From the NCBI RefSeq assembly GCF_019636135.1, contig NZ_JAHBYD010000040.1, positions 1-33,555 of the forward strand: 33,555 nucleotides of DNA, given 5' to 3'. The stretch's first letter is position 1. Every line of letters begins with the position of its first letter. A program made the position numbers and the translations under genes. This stretch comes from Phenylobacterium sp. (GTDB lineage: Bacteria; Pseudomonadota; Alphaproteobacteria; Caulobacterales; Caulobacteraceae). Under the pieces are notes generated by a model. It worked only from the letters and a program-made list of their open reading frames with translations. It made no database searches and was not told the DNA's origin. This document shows positions 13,983 through 21,928 of this stretch, piece after piece.

Positions 13983-14799
13983 ACGCCGTGCGGATCTCGG
14001 GCCTGAACCGGCCCGTCGGCGAGACGGTGAAGATCTCGACGCCGTCCTCGGTCACGCCGACCGAGTGCTCGCACTGGGCCGAGAGCGACTTGTCGCGGGT
14101 GACCGCCGTCCAGCCGTCGGCGAGCAGCTTCACCGGGTGCTTGCCCAGGTTCACCATCGGCTCGATCGTGAAGAACATGCCGGGCTTCAGGACGTCGCCC
14201 GTCCCGCGCTGGCCGAAGTGCAGGATGTTGGGCGCGTCGTGGAACACCTTGCCCAGGCCGTGGCCGCAGAAGTCGCGCACCACCGAACAGCGCATGCTCT
14301 CGACGTACTGCTGGATGGCCGCGCCGATGTCGCCGGTGCGGGCGCCGGGCTTCACCTGGGCCAGGCCGCGCTCCAGGGCCTCGTAGGTGACGTCGACAAG
14401 CCGCTTGGCGCGCGGCGCGACCGCGCCCACGCCGTACATGCGGCTGGTGTCGCCGTGCCAGCCGTCCACGATGACGGTGACGTCGATGTTGGCGATGTCG
14501 CCCTCGCGCAGCGCCCGCTCGCCCGGGATGCCGTGGCAGACCACGTGGTTCGGGCTGATGCAGACGGTCCTGGTGTAGCCGCGATAGCCCAGGCAGGCGG
14601 GCAGGGCGCCGTGGTCCAGGATGAACTCGCGGGCCAGGTCGTCGAGGCGCCCGGTGGTGACGCCCGGAACCACGTGCGGCTCCAGCATGTCGAGGCACTC
14701 GGCCGCCAGGCGGCCGGCCCTGCGCATGCCCTCGAAGCCCTCAGGCCCGTGCAGCTTGATCTGGCCGGTGCGGTACTCTGCGTCGAGGATGTCTGTCAT
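13981..14799 (-). CDS. map: type I methionine aminopeptidase
   Basis: Removes the initiator Met from nascent proteins in the cytoplasm. The 272-aa protein has all five metal ligands in order: Asp106 (NIDVTV), Asp117 (GWHGDTSR), His180 (CGHGLGKVFH), Glu213 (FTIEPM) and Glu244 (QCEHS). The substrate-channel His85-containing stretch SPNHVVCHGIP is present. Start ATG 14799 has a GGAG-type SD; an upstream ATG at 14835 would add a tail outside the family. Length agrees with alphaproteobacterial MAPs. sfsA lies 42 nt upstream on the same strand, so the two are probably one operon. Confidence 0.97.
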   Translation of the reverse strand: MTDILDAEYRTGQIKLHGPEGFEGMRRAGRLAAECLDMLEPHVVPGVTTGRLDDLAREFILDHGALPACLGYRGYTRTVCISPNHVVCHGIPGERALREGDIANIDVTVIVDGWHGDTSRMYGVGAVAPRAKRLVDVTYEALERGLAQVKPGARTGDIGAAIQQYVESMRCSVVRDFCGHGLGKVFHDAPNILHFGQRGTGDVLKPGMFFTIEPMVNLGKHPVKLLADGWTAVTRDKSLSAQCEHSVGVTEDGVEIFTVSPTGRFRPEIRTA

Positions 14800-14841
14800 G
14801 GGAGGCTCCGGCGCGCTATGTCGCGATCCTAGCACGGAAAA

Positions 14842-15543
14842 TCAACCGGCCCACGGCACGCGGTCGGCCAGCGCGACCCGCTCGGGGCTGATCGCGCAGC
14901 GGTAGGCCAGCACCTCGACGCCGGCGGCAGCCGCTTCGACCAGGCCCTTGGCGTAGGCCGGGTCGAGATCGGGGCAGGCGGAGAAGGCGTCGCAGTCGGT
15001 CCGCTGGATCACGAACAGCATCACGGCGCGCTGGCCGGCTTCCACCATGGCCGTGAGCTCGCGCAGGTGCTTCAGCGAGCGGGCCGCCACGCAGTCGGGG
15101 AACTCGGCCAGCGCGCCTTCGCGGCGCAGGTGGACATTCTTCACCTCCAGCCAGCAGGGCGCGCGATCGGGGTGTTCCAGCAGGAAGTCGACGCGGGAGT
15201 TCGCGCCGTACTTCACCTCGCGGCGGTGGGCGGCGTAACCCGCGACTTCGGGGATCGCGTCCGCCGCCAGCGCCTCGGCGACGATGCGGTTGGGATGCAT
15301 CGTGTTGATGCCGACCAGGCCGCCGTCGGCCTCCACCAGCTCCAGCGTGTGGGCGAGCTTGCGCTTGGGGTCGTCGGACTTCGAGAGCCAGGCGGTTAGG
15401 CCGGGCGTGTTCAACCCCAGCATCGCGCCGGGGTTCGGGCAGTGGGCGGTGACGGGCGTGCCGTCGTCCAGCCGCACGTCGGCGAAGAAGCGCTTGTAGC
15501 GGCTGACGAGCGTGCCGCGGACGAGCGGTTGCAGGAAATCCAT
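14842..15543 (-). CDS. sfsA: sugar fermentation stimulation protein homolog SfsA
   Basis: A 233-aa SfsA-family protein. The family name comes from an E. coli maltose phenotype; the fold suggests a nucleic-acid-binding or nuclease-like protein, and the true role is unclear. Family blocks are RYKRFFADVRLDDG at 15-28, AHCPNPGAMLGL, GVGIN-like GLVGINTMHPN near 80-90, YGANSRVDFLL at 112-122, WLEVKNVHL (a PD-(D/E)XK-like E-x-K), and FPDCVAARSLKHL. ATG 15543 begins directly at the divergent region shared with the molybdopterin-binding protein (57 nt). It is probably co-transcribed with map. Confidence 0.95.
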   Translation of the reverse strand: MDFLQPLVRGTLVSRYKRFFADVRLDDGTPVTAHCPNPGAMLGLNTPGLTAWLSKSDDPKRKLAHTLELVEADGGLVGINTMHPNRIVAEALAADAIPEVAGYAAHRREVKYGANSRVDFLLEHPDRAPCWLEVKNVHLRREGALAEFPDCVAARSLKHLRELTAMVEAGQRAVMLFVIQRTDCDAFSACPDLDPAYAKGLVEAAAAGVEVLAYRCAISPERVALADRVPWAG

Positions 15544-15600
15544 CGGGCGGGCTTAAGTCCGGCTTGAGAGCGAAAGCGGATGTAGGCGAGGGGCCGGCGG

Positions 15601-16368
15601 ATGGCGAGTGGCAGCGATGATCGGGTGACTTGCGCGGTGCTGATCATCGGGGACGAGATCCTGAGCGGGCGGACGCAGGACACGAACCTGCGCGACATCG
15701 CACGCTACCTGAACGTGCTGGGGATCGACCTGGCCGAGGCGCGGACGGTGCCGGACGTGCTGGGCGAGATCGTGGAGGCGCTGAACGCGCTGCGCGCCCG
15801 CTACGACTATGTCGTCACCACCGGCGGCATCGGGCCGACGCACGACGACATCACCGCCGATGCGGTCGCGGCCGCGTTCGGGGTGGAGCTGGAGGAGCAT
15901 CCCGAGATCATCGCCATGATGCAGGCGCGCTGGCAGGGCGAGCTGAACGCGGCGCGCCGGCGCATGGCCCGCGTGCCGGTGGGCGGCCAGCTCGTGAAGA
16001 ACCCGGTGCAGGGGCCGCCCGGCTTCACCATCGGCAACGTGTTCACGCTCGCCGGCGTGCCGACCATCATGCGCGGCATGCTGGAGGACGTGGGGCCCCG
16101 GATGCGCGGCGGGCGGCCGACCGTGTCGCGGACCGTGCGCGTCGAGGGCTCGGGCGAAGGGGCCATCGCCGCCCCGCTGGAGGCGGTGGCCAGGGCGCAC
16201 CCGGACATGAGCCTGGGCAGCTATCCCTTCTTCGGCGCCGAGGGCTATGGCTCGAACCTGGTCGTGCGCAGCCGGGACCCCGGGGCTCTGGCCGGCGTGG
16301 TCGACGAACTGATCGCGGCGCTGAAGGGCGCGGGGATCGAGAACGTCCGCGAGGTGGATGCTGCGTGA
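15601..16368 (+). CDS. molybdopterin-binding domain protein (CinA N-terminal/MoaB-like)
   Basis: A 255-aa protein with a MoCF (MogA/MoaB/CinA) domain. GDEILSG at 17-23, NLRDIARYLNVLGIDL, and the signature TTGGIGPTHDD at 73-83 mark the fold. The C-terminal deamidase domain of full CinA is absent. Members are annotated as competence/damage-inducible protein A or as molybdopterin-binding proteins; some stand-alone versions hydrolyse nucleotides. The window has no other molybdenum-cofactor genes to support that role. A hairpin GGCTTA/TAAGCC (16370-16386) follows 1 nt after the stop. Confidence 0.88.
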   Translation: MASGSDDRVTCAVLIIGDEILSGRTQDTNLRDIARYLNVLGIDLAEARTVPDVLGEIVEALNALRARYDYVVTTGGIGPTHDDITADAVAAAFGVELEEHPEIIAMMQARWQGELNAARRRMARVPVGGQLVKNPVQGPPGFTIGNVFTLAGVPTIMRGMLEDVGPRMRGGRPTVSRTVRVEGSGEGAIAAPLEAVARAHPDMSLGSYPFFGAEGYGSNLVVRSRDPGALAGVVDELIAALKGAGIENVREVDAA

Positions 16369-16369
16369 C

Positions 16370-16386
16370 GGCTTACGTGATAAGCC
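16370..16386 (+). terminator. small hairpin after molybdopterin-binding gene
   Basis: GGCTTA-CGTGA-TAAGCC, a 6-bp stem immediately after the stop codon, without U-tract. Its role as a terminator is uncertain. Confidence 0.3.
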
Positions 16387-16428
16387 GGTCGCAATCGCGC
16401 GCGTAATTCTGCGCCAGGAGTCCGGAAT

Positions 16429-16686
16429 ATGATCTCGCTCGTGCTCGCCGCCGCCCTGTTCGCCGCCGCCGAACCCGCCGCCACGCCCGCCGCCGCGCCG
16501 GCCCCTGCCGCCGAGAAGGGCCCGAAGCCCAACAAGGACGGCATGGTCTGCGTCAAGGAAGCGGTCTCGGGCAGCAAGATGAAAAGCCGCATCTGCATGA
16601 CCCAGGCCGAGTGGGACGCCCGCAAGGCGGCCGACCGCGAGATGGTCGAGCAGGCCCAGCGCAACCGGCCGCTCCAGGGCAACTAG
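16429..16686 (+). CDS. small exported hypothetical protein (85 aa)
   Basis: An unrecognised protein with a signal peptide-like start (MISLVLAAALFAAAEPA), an Ala/Pro-rich linker to about residue 28, and a small basic domain: GMVCVKEAVSGSKMKSRICMTQAEWDARKAADREMVEQAQ. The two cysteines, 15 residues apart, could form a disulfide in the periplasm. The SD is CCAGGAG, 8 nt before the ATG. Similar short proteins with a C-x14-C core and the CMTQAEWD-like motif are, as I remember, common in Caulobacterales and sphingomonads and lack a function. Element B1 starts 19 nt after the stop. Confidence 0.75.
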   Translation: MISLVLAAALFAAAEPAATPAAAPAPAAEKGPKPNKDGMVCVKEAVSGSKMKSRICMTQAEWDARKAADREMVEQAQRNRPLQGN

Positions 16687-16705
16687 GACGATCCGCATCC
16701 GCCGC

Positions 16706-16835
16706 CCTGTCGGCGCCGCCTGCGCCGCAGGCGTCCTGATTCCCACCACCAGGAACACCAGGAGTCCGAGAAGCGCGCCGCGCCCGCCTCGTCCACGACG
16801 CCTTCGTGGTCCTGGTGGTCTTCGGGGTTGAATCG
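16706..16835 (-). repeat. palindromic intergenic element, family B, copy 1
   Basis: Read on the minus strand it begins CGATTCAACC and ends GCGCCGACAGG, like copy 2 at 29591-29728. The arms contain 9-nt direct units (CACCAGGAA, CACCAGGAG on one side; CGAAGACCA, CCAGGACCA on the other) arranged as inverted partners. A GC hairpin CGCCTGCG/CGCAGGCG lies near the 3' end. It fills the space between the small exported protein and the SDR gene. No ORF. Confidence 0.8.
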
Positions 16836-16905
16836 AACGGCGCCCGGGTTGACCGACGCAAGGGCGCCCGCGAGAACTCGTCGCCAAACGGGAGGAGTTC
16901 TCAAG

Positions 16906-17685
16906 ATGGCGTTCAAACCCTTCGACCTGACCGGCAAGGTTGGACTGGTGACCGGCGGCAACGGCGGGATCGGGCTCGGCATGGCCGAGGGCCTGGCGCA
17001 GGCCGGCGCCAAGGTCGCCGTCTGGGGCCAGAACCCGGAGAAGAACGCCAAGGCCGAAGAGGCGCTGAAGGCGCACGGCGTCGAGGTGCTGGTCCAGAAG
17101 GTCGACGTGGCGGACGAAGCCGCCATCGTGAAGGGCGTGGCCGAGGTGCTGGAGCGGTTCGGCCGCCTCGACTTCTGCGCCGCCAACGCCGGCATCGGCG
17201 GCGGCGGGGCCTTCGAGGAGATGACCACCGAGCGCTGGCGCCGCGTCACCACGGTGAACCTGGACGCCGTCTTCTGGACCTTCCGCGAGGCCGCGCGGCA
17301 CATGATCGAGCGCGCCAAGGCGGGCGATCCGGGCGGTTCGCTGGTGGTGACGTCGTCCACCTCGGCCGTCCACGGCGCGCCGCGCAACCAGGCCTACGCC
17401 TCCACCAAGGGCGCGGTGCTCTCGATGGTGCGGGGCCTGGCGGTCGAGTACGCGCGCTACGGCATCCGGGCCAACTCGATCCTGCCGGGCTGGATCGCCA
17501 CCGACATGACCGCCGCCTCGCAGAAGTGGGACAAGTTCAACGACAAGGTCATCGGCCGCGTGCCCATGCGGCGCTGGGGCGAGTGGGAGGACTTCGCCGG
17601 CATCGCCGTCTACCTGGCCTCGGACGCGTCCAAGTTCCACACCGGCGACAGCTTCACCATCGACGGCGGCTACACGATCTATTGA
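16906..17685 (+). CDS. SDR-family oxidoreductase
   Basis: A 259-aa classical short-chain dehydrogenase/reductase with a Rossmann fold using NAD(P)(H). The cofactor loop is TGGNGGIG at 16-23, followed by NAG at 94-96, and the catalytic set is Ser150/151 in VVTSSTS and Tyr164-x3-Lys168 (YASTK). The C-terminus ends IDGGYTIY, typical of the FabG-like group. ATG 16906 has a GGGAGGAG SD 9 nt upstream. The crotonase-fold gene begins 10 nt after its stop, so the two form an operon, perhaps for degradation of a CoA-linked or alcohol substrate; the substrate is unknown. An inverted repeat GGCGCCC/GGGCGCC (16839-16868) lies before the SD. Confidence 0.95.
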   Translation: MAFKPFDLTGKVGLVTGGNGGIGLGMAEGLAQAGAKVAVWGQNPEKNAKAEEALKAHGVEVLVQKVDVADEAAIVKGVAEVLERFGRLDFCAANAGIGGGGAFEEMTTERWRRVTTVNLDAVFWTFREAARHMIERAKAGDPGGSLVVTSSTSAVHGAPRNQAYASTKGAVLSMVRGLAVEYARYGIRANSILPGWIATDMTAASQKWDKFNDKVIGRVPMRRWGEWEDFAGIAVYLASDASKFHTGDSFTIDGGYTIY

Positions 17686-17695
17686 GGGCAGCCCG

Positions 17696-18490
17696 ATGAC
17701 CGACCGCTACGCCCGCTACCAGCGGCTGAAGTTCGGGCGCCCGGCGCCCGGCGTGCTCCGGATCGTGATGAGCAATCCGGGCAAGCTGAACGCCGCCGAC
17801 GAGACGATGCACCGCGAGCTCGCCGAGGTCTGGCGCGACGTGGACGCCGACCCCGACACCCGCTGCGCCATCCTGACGGGCGAGGGGACGGCGTTCTCGG
17901 CCGGCGGCGACTTCGGGATGATCGAGCAGATCACCCAGGACTTCGAGGCCCGCGTGCGGGTGATGCGCGAGGCGCGCGACATCGTCATGAACGTGATCGA
18001 CTGCCAGACGCCGGTGGTGAGCGCGATGCGCGGCGTGGCGGTGGGCGCGGGCCTGGTGGCGGGCCTGCTGGCCGACGTCTCGATCGTGACGCCGGACGTG
18101 CGGATCATCGACGGCCACACGCGCCTCGGCGTGGCGGCGGGCGACCATGCGGCGATCGTGTGGCCGCTGCTCTGCGGCATGGCGAAGGCGAAGTACTACC
18201 TGCTCACCTGCGACCCGCTGAACGGGCAGGAGGCCGAGCGGATCGGGCTGGTCTCGCTCTGCGTGCCGGACGAGGACCTGGACGCGAAGGCGCTGGAGGT
18301 GGCGACGAAACTGGCCAACGGCGCCACTCGCGCCATCGCCTGGACCAAGCACACGCTGAACCACTGGCTGCGCACTGCGGGGCCGACGTTCGATGCGTCG
18401 CTGGCCATGGAGTTCCTGGGCTTCACCGGCCCGGAAGCCGCCGAGGGCCTGGCCTCCCACAAGGAGAAGCGCAAACCGAAGTTCGTCTAG
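17696..18490 (+). CDS. enoyl-CoA hydratase/isomerase-family (crotonase-fold) protein
   Basis: A 264-aa crotonase-superfamily protein. The CoA/oxyanion-hole elements are present: AFSAGGDFG at 67-74 and AVRG-like MRGVAVGAGLVAGLLAD at 111-127. Both general acid/base glutamates of classical enoyl-CoA hydratase appear to be replaced: in the GGGxE position I read GAGLV (Val121), and the P-E-x-x-L-G position reads GHTRLG (His141). It may therefore catalyse another crotonase reaction (isomerase, hydrolase or decarboxylase type) rather than hydration. It forms an operon with the SDR and converges on the glycosyltransferase gene 46 nt away. Confidence 0.9.
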   Translation: MTDRYARYQRLKFGRPAPGVLRIVMSNPGKLNAADETMHRELAEVWRDVDADPDTRCAILTGEGTAFSAGGDFGMIEQITQDFEARVRVMREARDIVMNVIDCQTPVVSAMRGVAVGAGLVAGLLADVSIVTPDVRIIDGHTRLGVAAGDHAAIVWPLLCGMAKAKYYLLTCDPLNGQEAERIGLVSLCVPDEDLDAKALEVATKLANGATRAIAWTKHTLNHWLRTAGPTFDASLAMEFLGFTGPEAAEGLASHKEKRKPKFV

Positions 18491-18536
18491 GCGCCCAGGC
18501 GATCCGGCGTCGTCCGGTAGGTCGTCCCCGCCGCTG

Positions 18537-19595
18537 TCATCGGGGGCGGCCCTGCGCCGCCAGCGCCTGGTAGCGGGCGGCCTCGTCCTTCAGGCCCAGG
18601 GTCTCGTAGAGGGCGGCGAGGTTGTGGGCGGCCATGTGGCTGCCGCGGCCGGGGACGGCGGCGTCGAGGTCGGGCCGCTCGCCGATGTCGAGGCACCGCT
18701 TCCAGGCCGATTCGACCACGGGCAGGAACTCCCTGGCCGCCCGGTCGGGCGCCTGCACGGCGCACTCCAGGTAGAGGTCGCCCAGCGCGAAGTAGAAGTC
18801 GGGGCTCTCCGGCCAGTTCTCGATCTCGGCGCCCGCCAGTTGCAGCGCCTCGTCCAGGCGGCCGGCGGTCTTCAGCGCCGTGATCGCGCGGACGACCAGG
18901 CCGTGGCGCCAGGGGGCGCCGGCGGGCGCGAGGCGCAGGGCCTCGGTGAAGCACAGCGCGGCCTGCGGCGGCCGCTCGCGCACCTGGTGCTCGCGCGCGA
19001 GCTGGTACCAGAGATAGGCGTCTTCCGGGCTGGCCTCGATCCCGGCCATGAGCAGCCCCTCGTTGCGCCCCGCCTTCCGCGCCAGGTTCGCGGCCGTGTA
19101 GCCGTCGTGGCCCAGGACCAGGGTCGTGCGGAAGCTGCCTTCGCCGCCCACGGGCTGCTCGTGGACGCGACCCTGGTAGCACACGCCCCGCGGCAGAATC
19201 CGAGGCAGCCACGATCGGCCGGCTTCCTGCCCCGCCTCGTCGGCGACGTTCTCCAGCCGCACCACGCCCAGGCGGCCGTCGGGCCGGGCGGGCAGGGCGG
19301 CGAGCGCCGCGCCGTCCGCGGCGATCCATTCGTCGGCGTCGAGCACCAGGTTCCAGGCGGCGTCGGAACGGGCCAGGGCGGCGTTGCGGGCCGCGGCGAA
19401 GTCGTCGACCCAGGCGAAGGCATGGACCTCCGCGCCGCGCGCCTGCGCGATGGCGGGCGTGTCGTCCACGGAGCCCGTGTCGAGCACGATCATCCGCTCG
19501 ACGTGCGGCCGGGCGCTGTCGAGGGCGCGGGCGATGCTGGCGGCCTCGTCCCGGGCGATCATCACGAGCGCGACGTGGGGGGCGAGGCGGGTCAT
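18537..19595 (-). CDS. glycosyltransferase family 2 domain with C-terminal TPR-like repeats
   Basis: A 352-aa protein. The N-terminal GT-A half has HVALVMIARDEAASIARAL at 7-25, a nucleotide-sugar motif LDTGSVDDT about 37-46, and the metal-binding DADEW near 91. The second half (about 190-345) is helical, with TPR-like units such as EDAYLWYQLAREHQVRERPPQAALCFTEAL and HMAAHNLAALYETLGLKDEAARYQAL. This pairing is common in bacterial glycosyltransferases of unknown acceptor, possibly for proteins or surface glycans. It starts 5 nt after the purU stop and is translated from the same message, although no functional link to one-carbon metabolism is evident. Confidence 0.88.
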   Translation of the reverse strand: MTRLAPHVALVMIARDEAASIARALDSARPHVERMIVLDTGSVDDTPAIAQARGAEVHAFAWVDDFAAARNAALARSDAAWNLVLDADEWIAADGAALAALPARPDGRLGVVRLENVADEAGQEAGRSWLPRILPRGVCYQGRVHEQPVGGEGSFRTTLVLGHDGYTAANLARKAGRNEGLLMAGIEASPEDAYLWYQLAREHQVRERPPQAALCFTEALRLAPAGAPWRHGLVVRAITALKTAGRLDEALQLAGAEIENWPESPDFYFALGDLYLECAVQAPDRAAREFLPVVESAWKRCLDIGERPDLDAAVPGRGSHMAAHNLAALYETLGLKDEAARYQALAAQGRPR

Positions 19596-19600
19596 GGCGG

Positions 19601-20443
19601 TCAGTCCGTGAAGACCACGGTCTTGCGGCCGTTCAGCAGCACGCGGTCCTCGATGAACCAGCGCACGGCGCGGGCCAGCACGCGGCGCTCGATGTCGCGG
19701 CCCTTGCGGATGAGGGCGGCGGGCGTGTCGCGGTGGCTGATGCGCTCGACGTCCTGCTCGATGATCGGGCCCTCGTCGAGGTCGGCGGTGACGTAGTGGG
19801 CGGTGGCCCCGATCGTCTTCACGCCGCGCGCGTGGGCCTGGTGGTACGGCCGCGCGCCCTTGAAGCCGGGCAGGAACGAGTGGTGGATGTTGATGCAGCG
19901 GCCTTCCAGCTTCGTCGCCAGGTCTTCGGAGAGCACCTGCATGTAGCGGGCGAGGACGACGAGCTCGGTCCCGCTCTGCTCGACCAGCCTGAAGAGCTTC
20001 GCCTCCTGCTCGGCCTTGGTTTCGGCCGTCACGGGCAGGTGGTGGAAGGCGATGCCGTGCAGGTCGGTGTGCGGGTAGGTCGACGCCGGGTGGTTCGAGA
20101 CCACGGCGGTGATGTCCATCGCCAGTTCGCCCTGCCGCCAGCGCCAGATCAGGTCGGAGAGGCAGTGGTCCTGTTGCGAGGCCAGGATCATCACCCGGCG
20201 GCGGTCCTTGCGGCGCCGCAACTGCCACGTCATCGCATACTCGTCGGCGAGCGGCTGCAGGGTGGCGCGCCAGGCGTCGGCGCCGGTCTCGCCCGGATCG
20301 AAGACGACGCGCATGAAGAAGCGGCCGGTCTCCTGGTCGTTGTACTGCTGGGCGTCGAGGATGTTGGCCCCGGCCTCGAAAAGGCGGGCCGAGACGCGGG
20401 CCACGACGCCGGGGCGATCGTCACAGGAAAGGGTCAGGATCAT
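19601..20443 (-). CDS. purU: formyltetrahydrofolate deformylase
   Basis: Hydrolyses 10-formyl-THF to formate and THF, balancing one-carbon units. The 280-aa protein has an N-terminal ACT domain (ILTLSCDDRPGVVARVSARL, residues 2-21, expected to sense glycine/methionine) and a C-terminal formyltransferase-fold domain with the catalytic trio Asn185, His187 (INIHHSFLPGFKGA) and Asp223 (DLDEGPIIEQD). SNHP at 116-119 and FHHLP are also typical. Length matches PurU. The upstream gap holds a perfect palindrome (20455-20478), and the glycosyltransferase follows on the same strand. Confidence 0.96.
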   Translation of the reverse strand: MILTLSCDDRPGVVARVSARLFEAGANILDAQQYNDQETGRFFMRVVFDPGETGADAWRATLQPLADEYAMTWQLRRRKDRRRVMILASQQDHCLSDLIWRWRQGELAMDITAVVSNHPASTYPHTDLHGIAFHHLPVTAETKAEQEAKLFRLVEQSGTELVVLARYMQVLSEDLATKLEGRCINIHHSFLPGFKGARPYHQAHARGVKTIGATAHYVTADLDEGPIIEQDVERISHRDTPAALIRKGRDIERRVLARAVRWFIEDRVLLNGRKTVVFTD

Positions 20444-20454
20444 CGCGCGTCAGG

Positions 20455-20478
20455 CCTTGCCGGGCGCGCCCGGCAAGG
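20455..20478. promoter_or_regulatory. perfect 24-bp palindrome between divergent purU and hypothetical gene
   Basis: CCTTGCCGGGCG is followed directly by its reverse complement. It lies 12 nt upstream of the purU ATG and 40 nt before the next gene, in a 74-nt divergent gap, so it could be an operator for both or a leader hairpin. A direct repeat GCGTCAGG flanks it (about 20448 and 20490). Confidence 0.5.
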
Positions 20479-20517
20479 TCAAGGCTGGGCGCGTCAGGTG
20501 ACGCCAGGGAGATTGCG

Positions 20518-21099
20518 ATGCGTGCGGTGACCTATCTGTTGATCGGCGCCATTGCGGCGCCGGTGTCCGTGCCGACGGGCGTCGCCGCCCAGGACCGCTA
20601 CGACCGGGGCGACCGCAACCTGCGCGAGGCGGTGGACGCCTGCGCCGCCGCCGTCCCCCGCAAGGTGCGCGACCAGTTCCCGCAGGCCTACGACGTGCGG
20701 ATCTCGCGGTCGGACCCGCTGGCGCAGGGGCGCCGCGAGGTCTCGGTGCGCGGCGACGGCGAATTCCGCGACCGCAACGGCGGCTCGGCCCGATTCGACT
20801 ACAGTTGCGCCTACGACGCCCGCGCCAACCGCACCTACGGCCTCGACGTCTACGACGTGCGGCCGGTCAAGGACCCCAACGACAAGAAGGACAACTCCGC
20901 GGCCATCGCGGGCCTGGTGCTGGGCGCCATCGTCATCGGGGCCATCGCCGCCTCGTCGTCGAACAAGGACAAGGACAGGGACAAGGACGCCTTCAGCCCG
21001 GCGTCGGGCGTCCGCTGCGTCCCGCGCGAGCGCGCCTGCTACGAAGGCGGACGCTTCTCGCGCCACTGGACCGACCGCATCTTCGTCGGCGGGCGTTAG
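20518..21099 (+). CDS. exported hypothetical protein with glycine/alanine-rich membrane segment (193 aa)
   Basis: Not recognised. A signal peptide is likely (MRAVTYLLIGAIAAPVSVPTGVAAQ, cleavage near 25). The mature part has an RDxF/Y-type charged domain with two cysteines (about 43 and 98), in DACAAAVPRKVRDQFPQ and FDYSCAYD. Residues about 128-146 form a hydrophobic helix (AAIAGLVLGAIVIGAIAA), followed by a Lys/Asp run (SSNKDKDRDKDAF) and a C-terminal segment CVPRERACYEGGRFSRHWT with two more cysteines. This is consistent with an envelope protein anchored from the periplasm. SD GGGAG precedes the ATG by 6 nt. Its stop codon overlaps that of sodB on the other strand (TTAG). Confidence 0.8.
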   Translation: MRAVTYLLIGAIAAPVSVPTGVAAQDRYDRGDRNLREAVDACAAAVPRKVRDQFPQAYDVRISRSDPLAQGRREVSVRGDGEFRDRNGGSARFDYSCAYDARANRTYGLDVYDVRPVKDPNDKKDNSAAIAGLVLGAIVIGAIAASSSNKDKDRDKDAFSPASGVRCVPRERACYEGGRFSRHWTDRIFVGGR

Positions 21100-21776
21100 G
21101 CCGCAGGCCGCGCGCGCTCGCCCTTGCCCTTGCCCCCGTCGGCCTCCGGCGCGGGGTAGCGGAAGCCGTCGGCCTTGCCGTTGCTGGCGGCGAGCTGGGC
21201 GGCGGCGAACTCCCAGTTGGCGACGTTGTCGAACCAGCGCTCCAGGAACGCCTTCCGGTCGTTCTTGTAGTCGAGGTAGTAGGCGTGTTCCCACAGGTCG
21301 CAGACCAGGAGCGGGAAGGCGCCTTCCTTCACCAGGGTGTCGTCGGCGTCGTGGGTGGAGATCACCTTCAGGCCCTGCGAGCCGGTGACGATCCAGACCC
21401 AGCCCGAGGCGAAGTGATTGACGCCCTCGTCGACGAAGGCGTCCCGTAGCGCGCCGAGGTCGTCGAAGCTCTCGTTGATGGCGCGCAACAGGTCGCCCGA
21501 GGGCCTGTCGCCGCCCGGCGGGCGCATGCTGTCCCAGAAGAAGGCGTGGTTCCAGGCCTGGGCGGCGTTGTTGAACAGCTTCCTGTCGCCCTTTTGCGAC
21601 GCTTCGCGCACCACGTCTTCCAGCGGCTTGCCCGCGAGGCCGGCCTTGGCGGCGAGGTCGTTCAGCTTCTCGACGTAGGTCTTGTGGTGCTTGTCGTGGT
21701 GGGTGTGCAGCGTATCGGACGACAGGAACGGCGAGAGCGCGTCGTAGCCGTAGGGAAGGTCGGGGAGAGCATACAT
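21096..21776 (-). CDS. sodB: superoxide dismutase, Fe type
   Basis: Disproportionates superoxide to hydrogen peroxide and oxygen in the cytoplasm. The 226-aa protein has all four metal ligands: His26 (THHDKHH), His77 (AWNHAFFW), Asp160 and His164 (CDLWEHAYYLDY). Gln73 in NNAAQAWNH, the position of the Fe-SOD active-site Gln, favours the iron form. No signal peptide is seen (MYALPDLPYGYDALSPF). A C-terminal tail of about 18 residues rich in Gly, Lys and Arg (EADGGKGKGERARPAA) extends beyond the usual end. The 5' leader contains a 7-bp hairpin AGGGGTT/AACCCCT (about 21801-21825). Convergent with the exported hypothetical gene. Confidence 0.97.
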   Translation of the reverse strand: MYALPDLPYGYDALSPFLSSDTLHTHHDKHHKTYVEKLNDLAAKAGLAGKPLEDVVREASQKGDRKLFNNAAQAWNHAFFWDSMRPPGGDRPSGDLLRAINESFDDLGALRDAFVDEGVNHFASGWVWIVTGSQGLKVISTHDADDTLVKEGAFPLLVCDLWEHAYYLDYKNDRKAFLERWFDNVANWEFAAAQLAASNGKADGFRYPAPEADGGKGKGERARPAA

Positions 21777-21861
21777 CGGGGGCCTCGTGCGTGGATGGAG
21801 GGGTTCGTCCACCCAACCCCTGGCGGACTGCGGCGTTCCGCCGAACGATGGCGAATTCGAG

Positions 21862-21889
21862 TTGCGCAGGGCGCCCCTGACAGTATGAA
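21862..21889 (+). promoter_or_regulatory. possible promoter of the tpsB-tpsA-CHAT operon
   Basis: TTGCGC (21862-21867), 16 nt, TATGAA (21884-21889), about 97 nt before the tpsB ATG. The match is weak, but this is the only AT-leaning stretch in the 210-nt divergent gap with sodB. Confidence 0.3.
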
Positions 21890-21928
21890 CTAGGCGCGTC
21901 GGGGGGTTCGCACAGTACGCGAGGGCCT

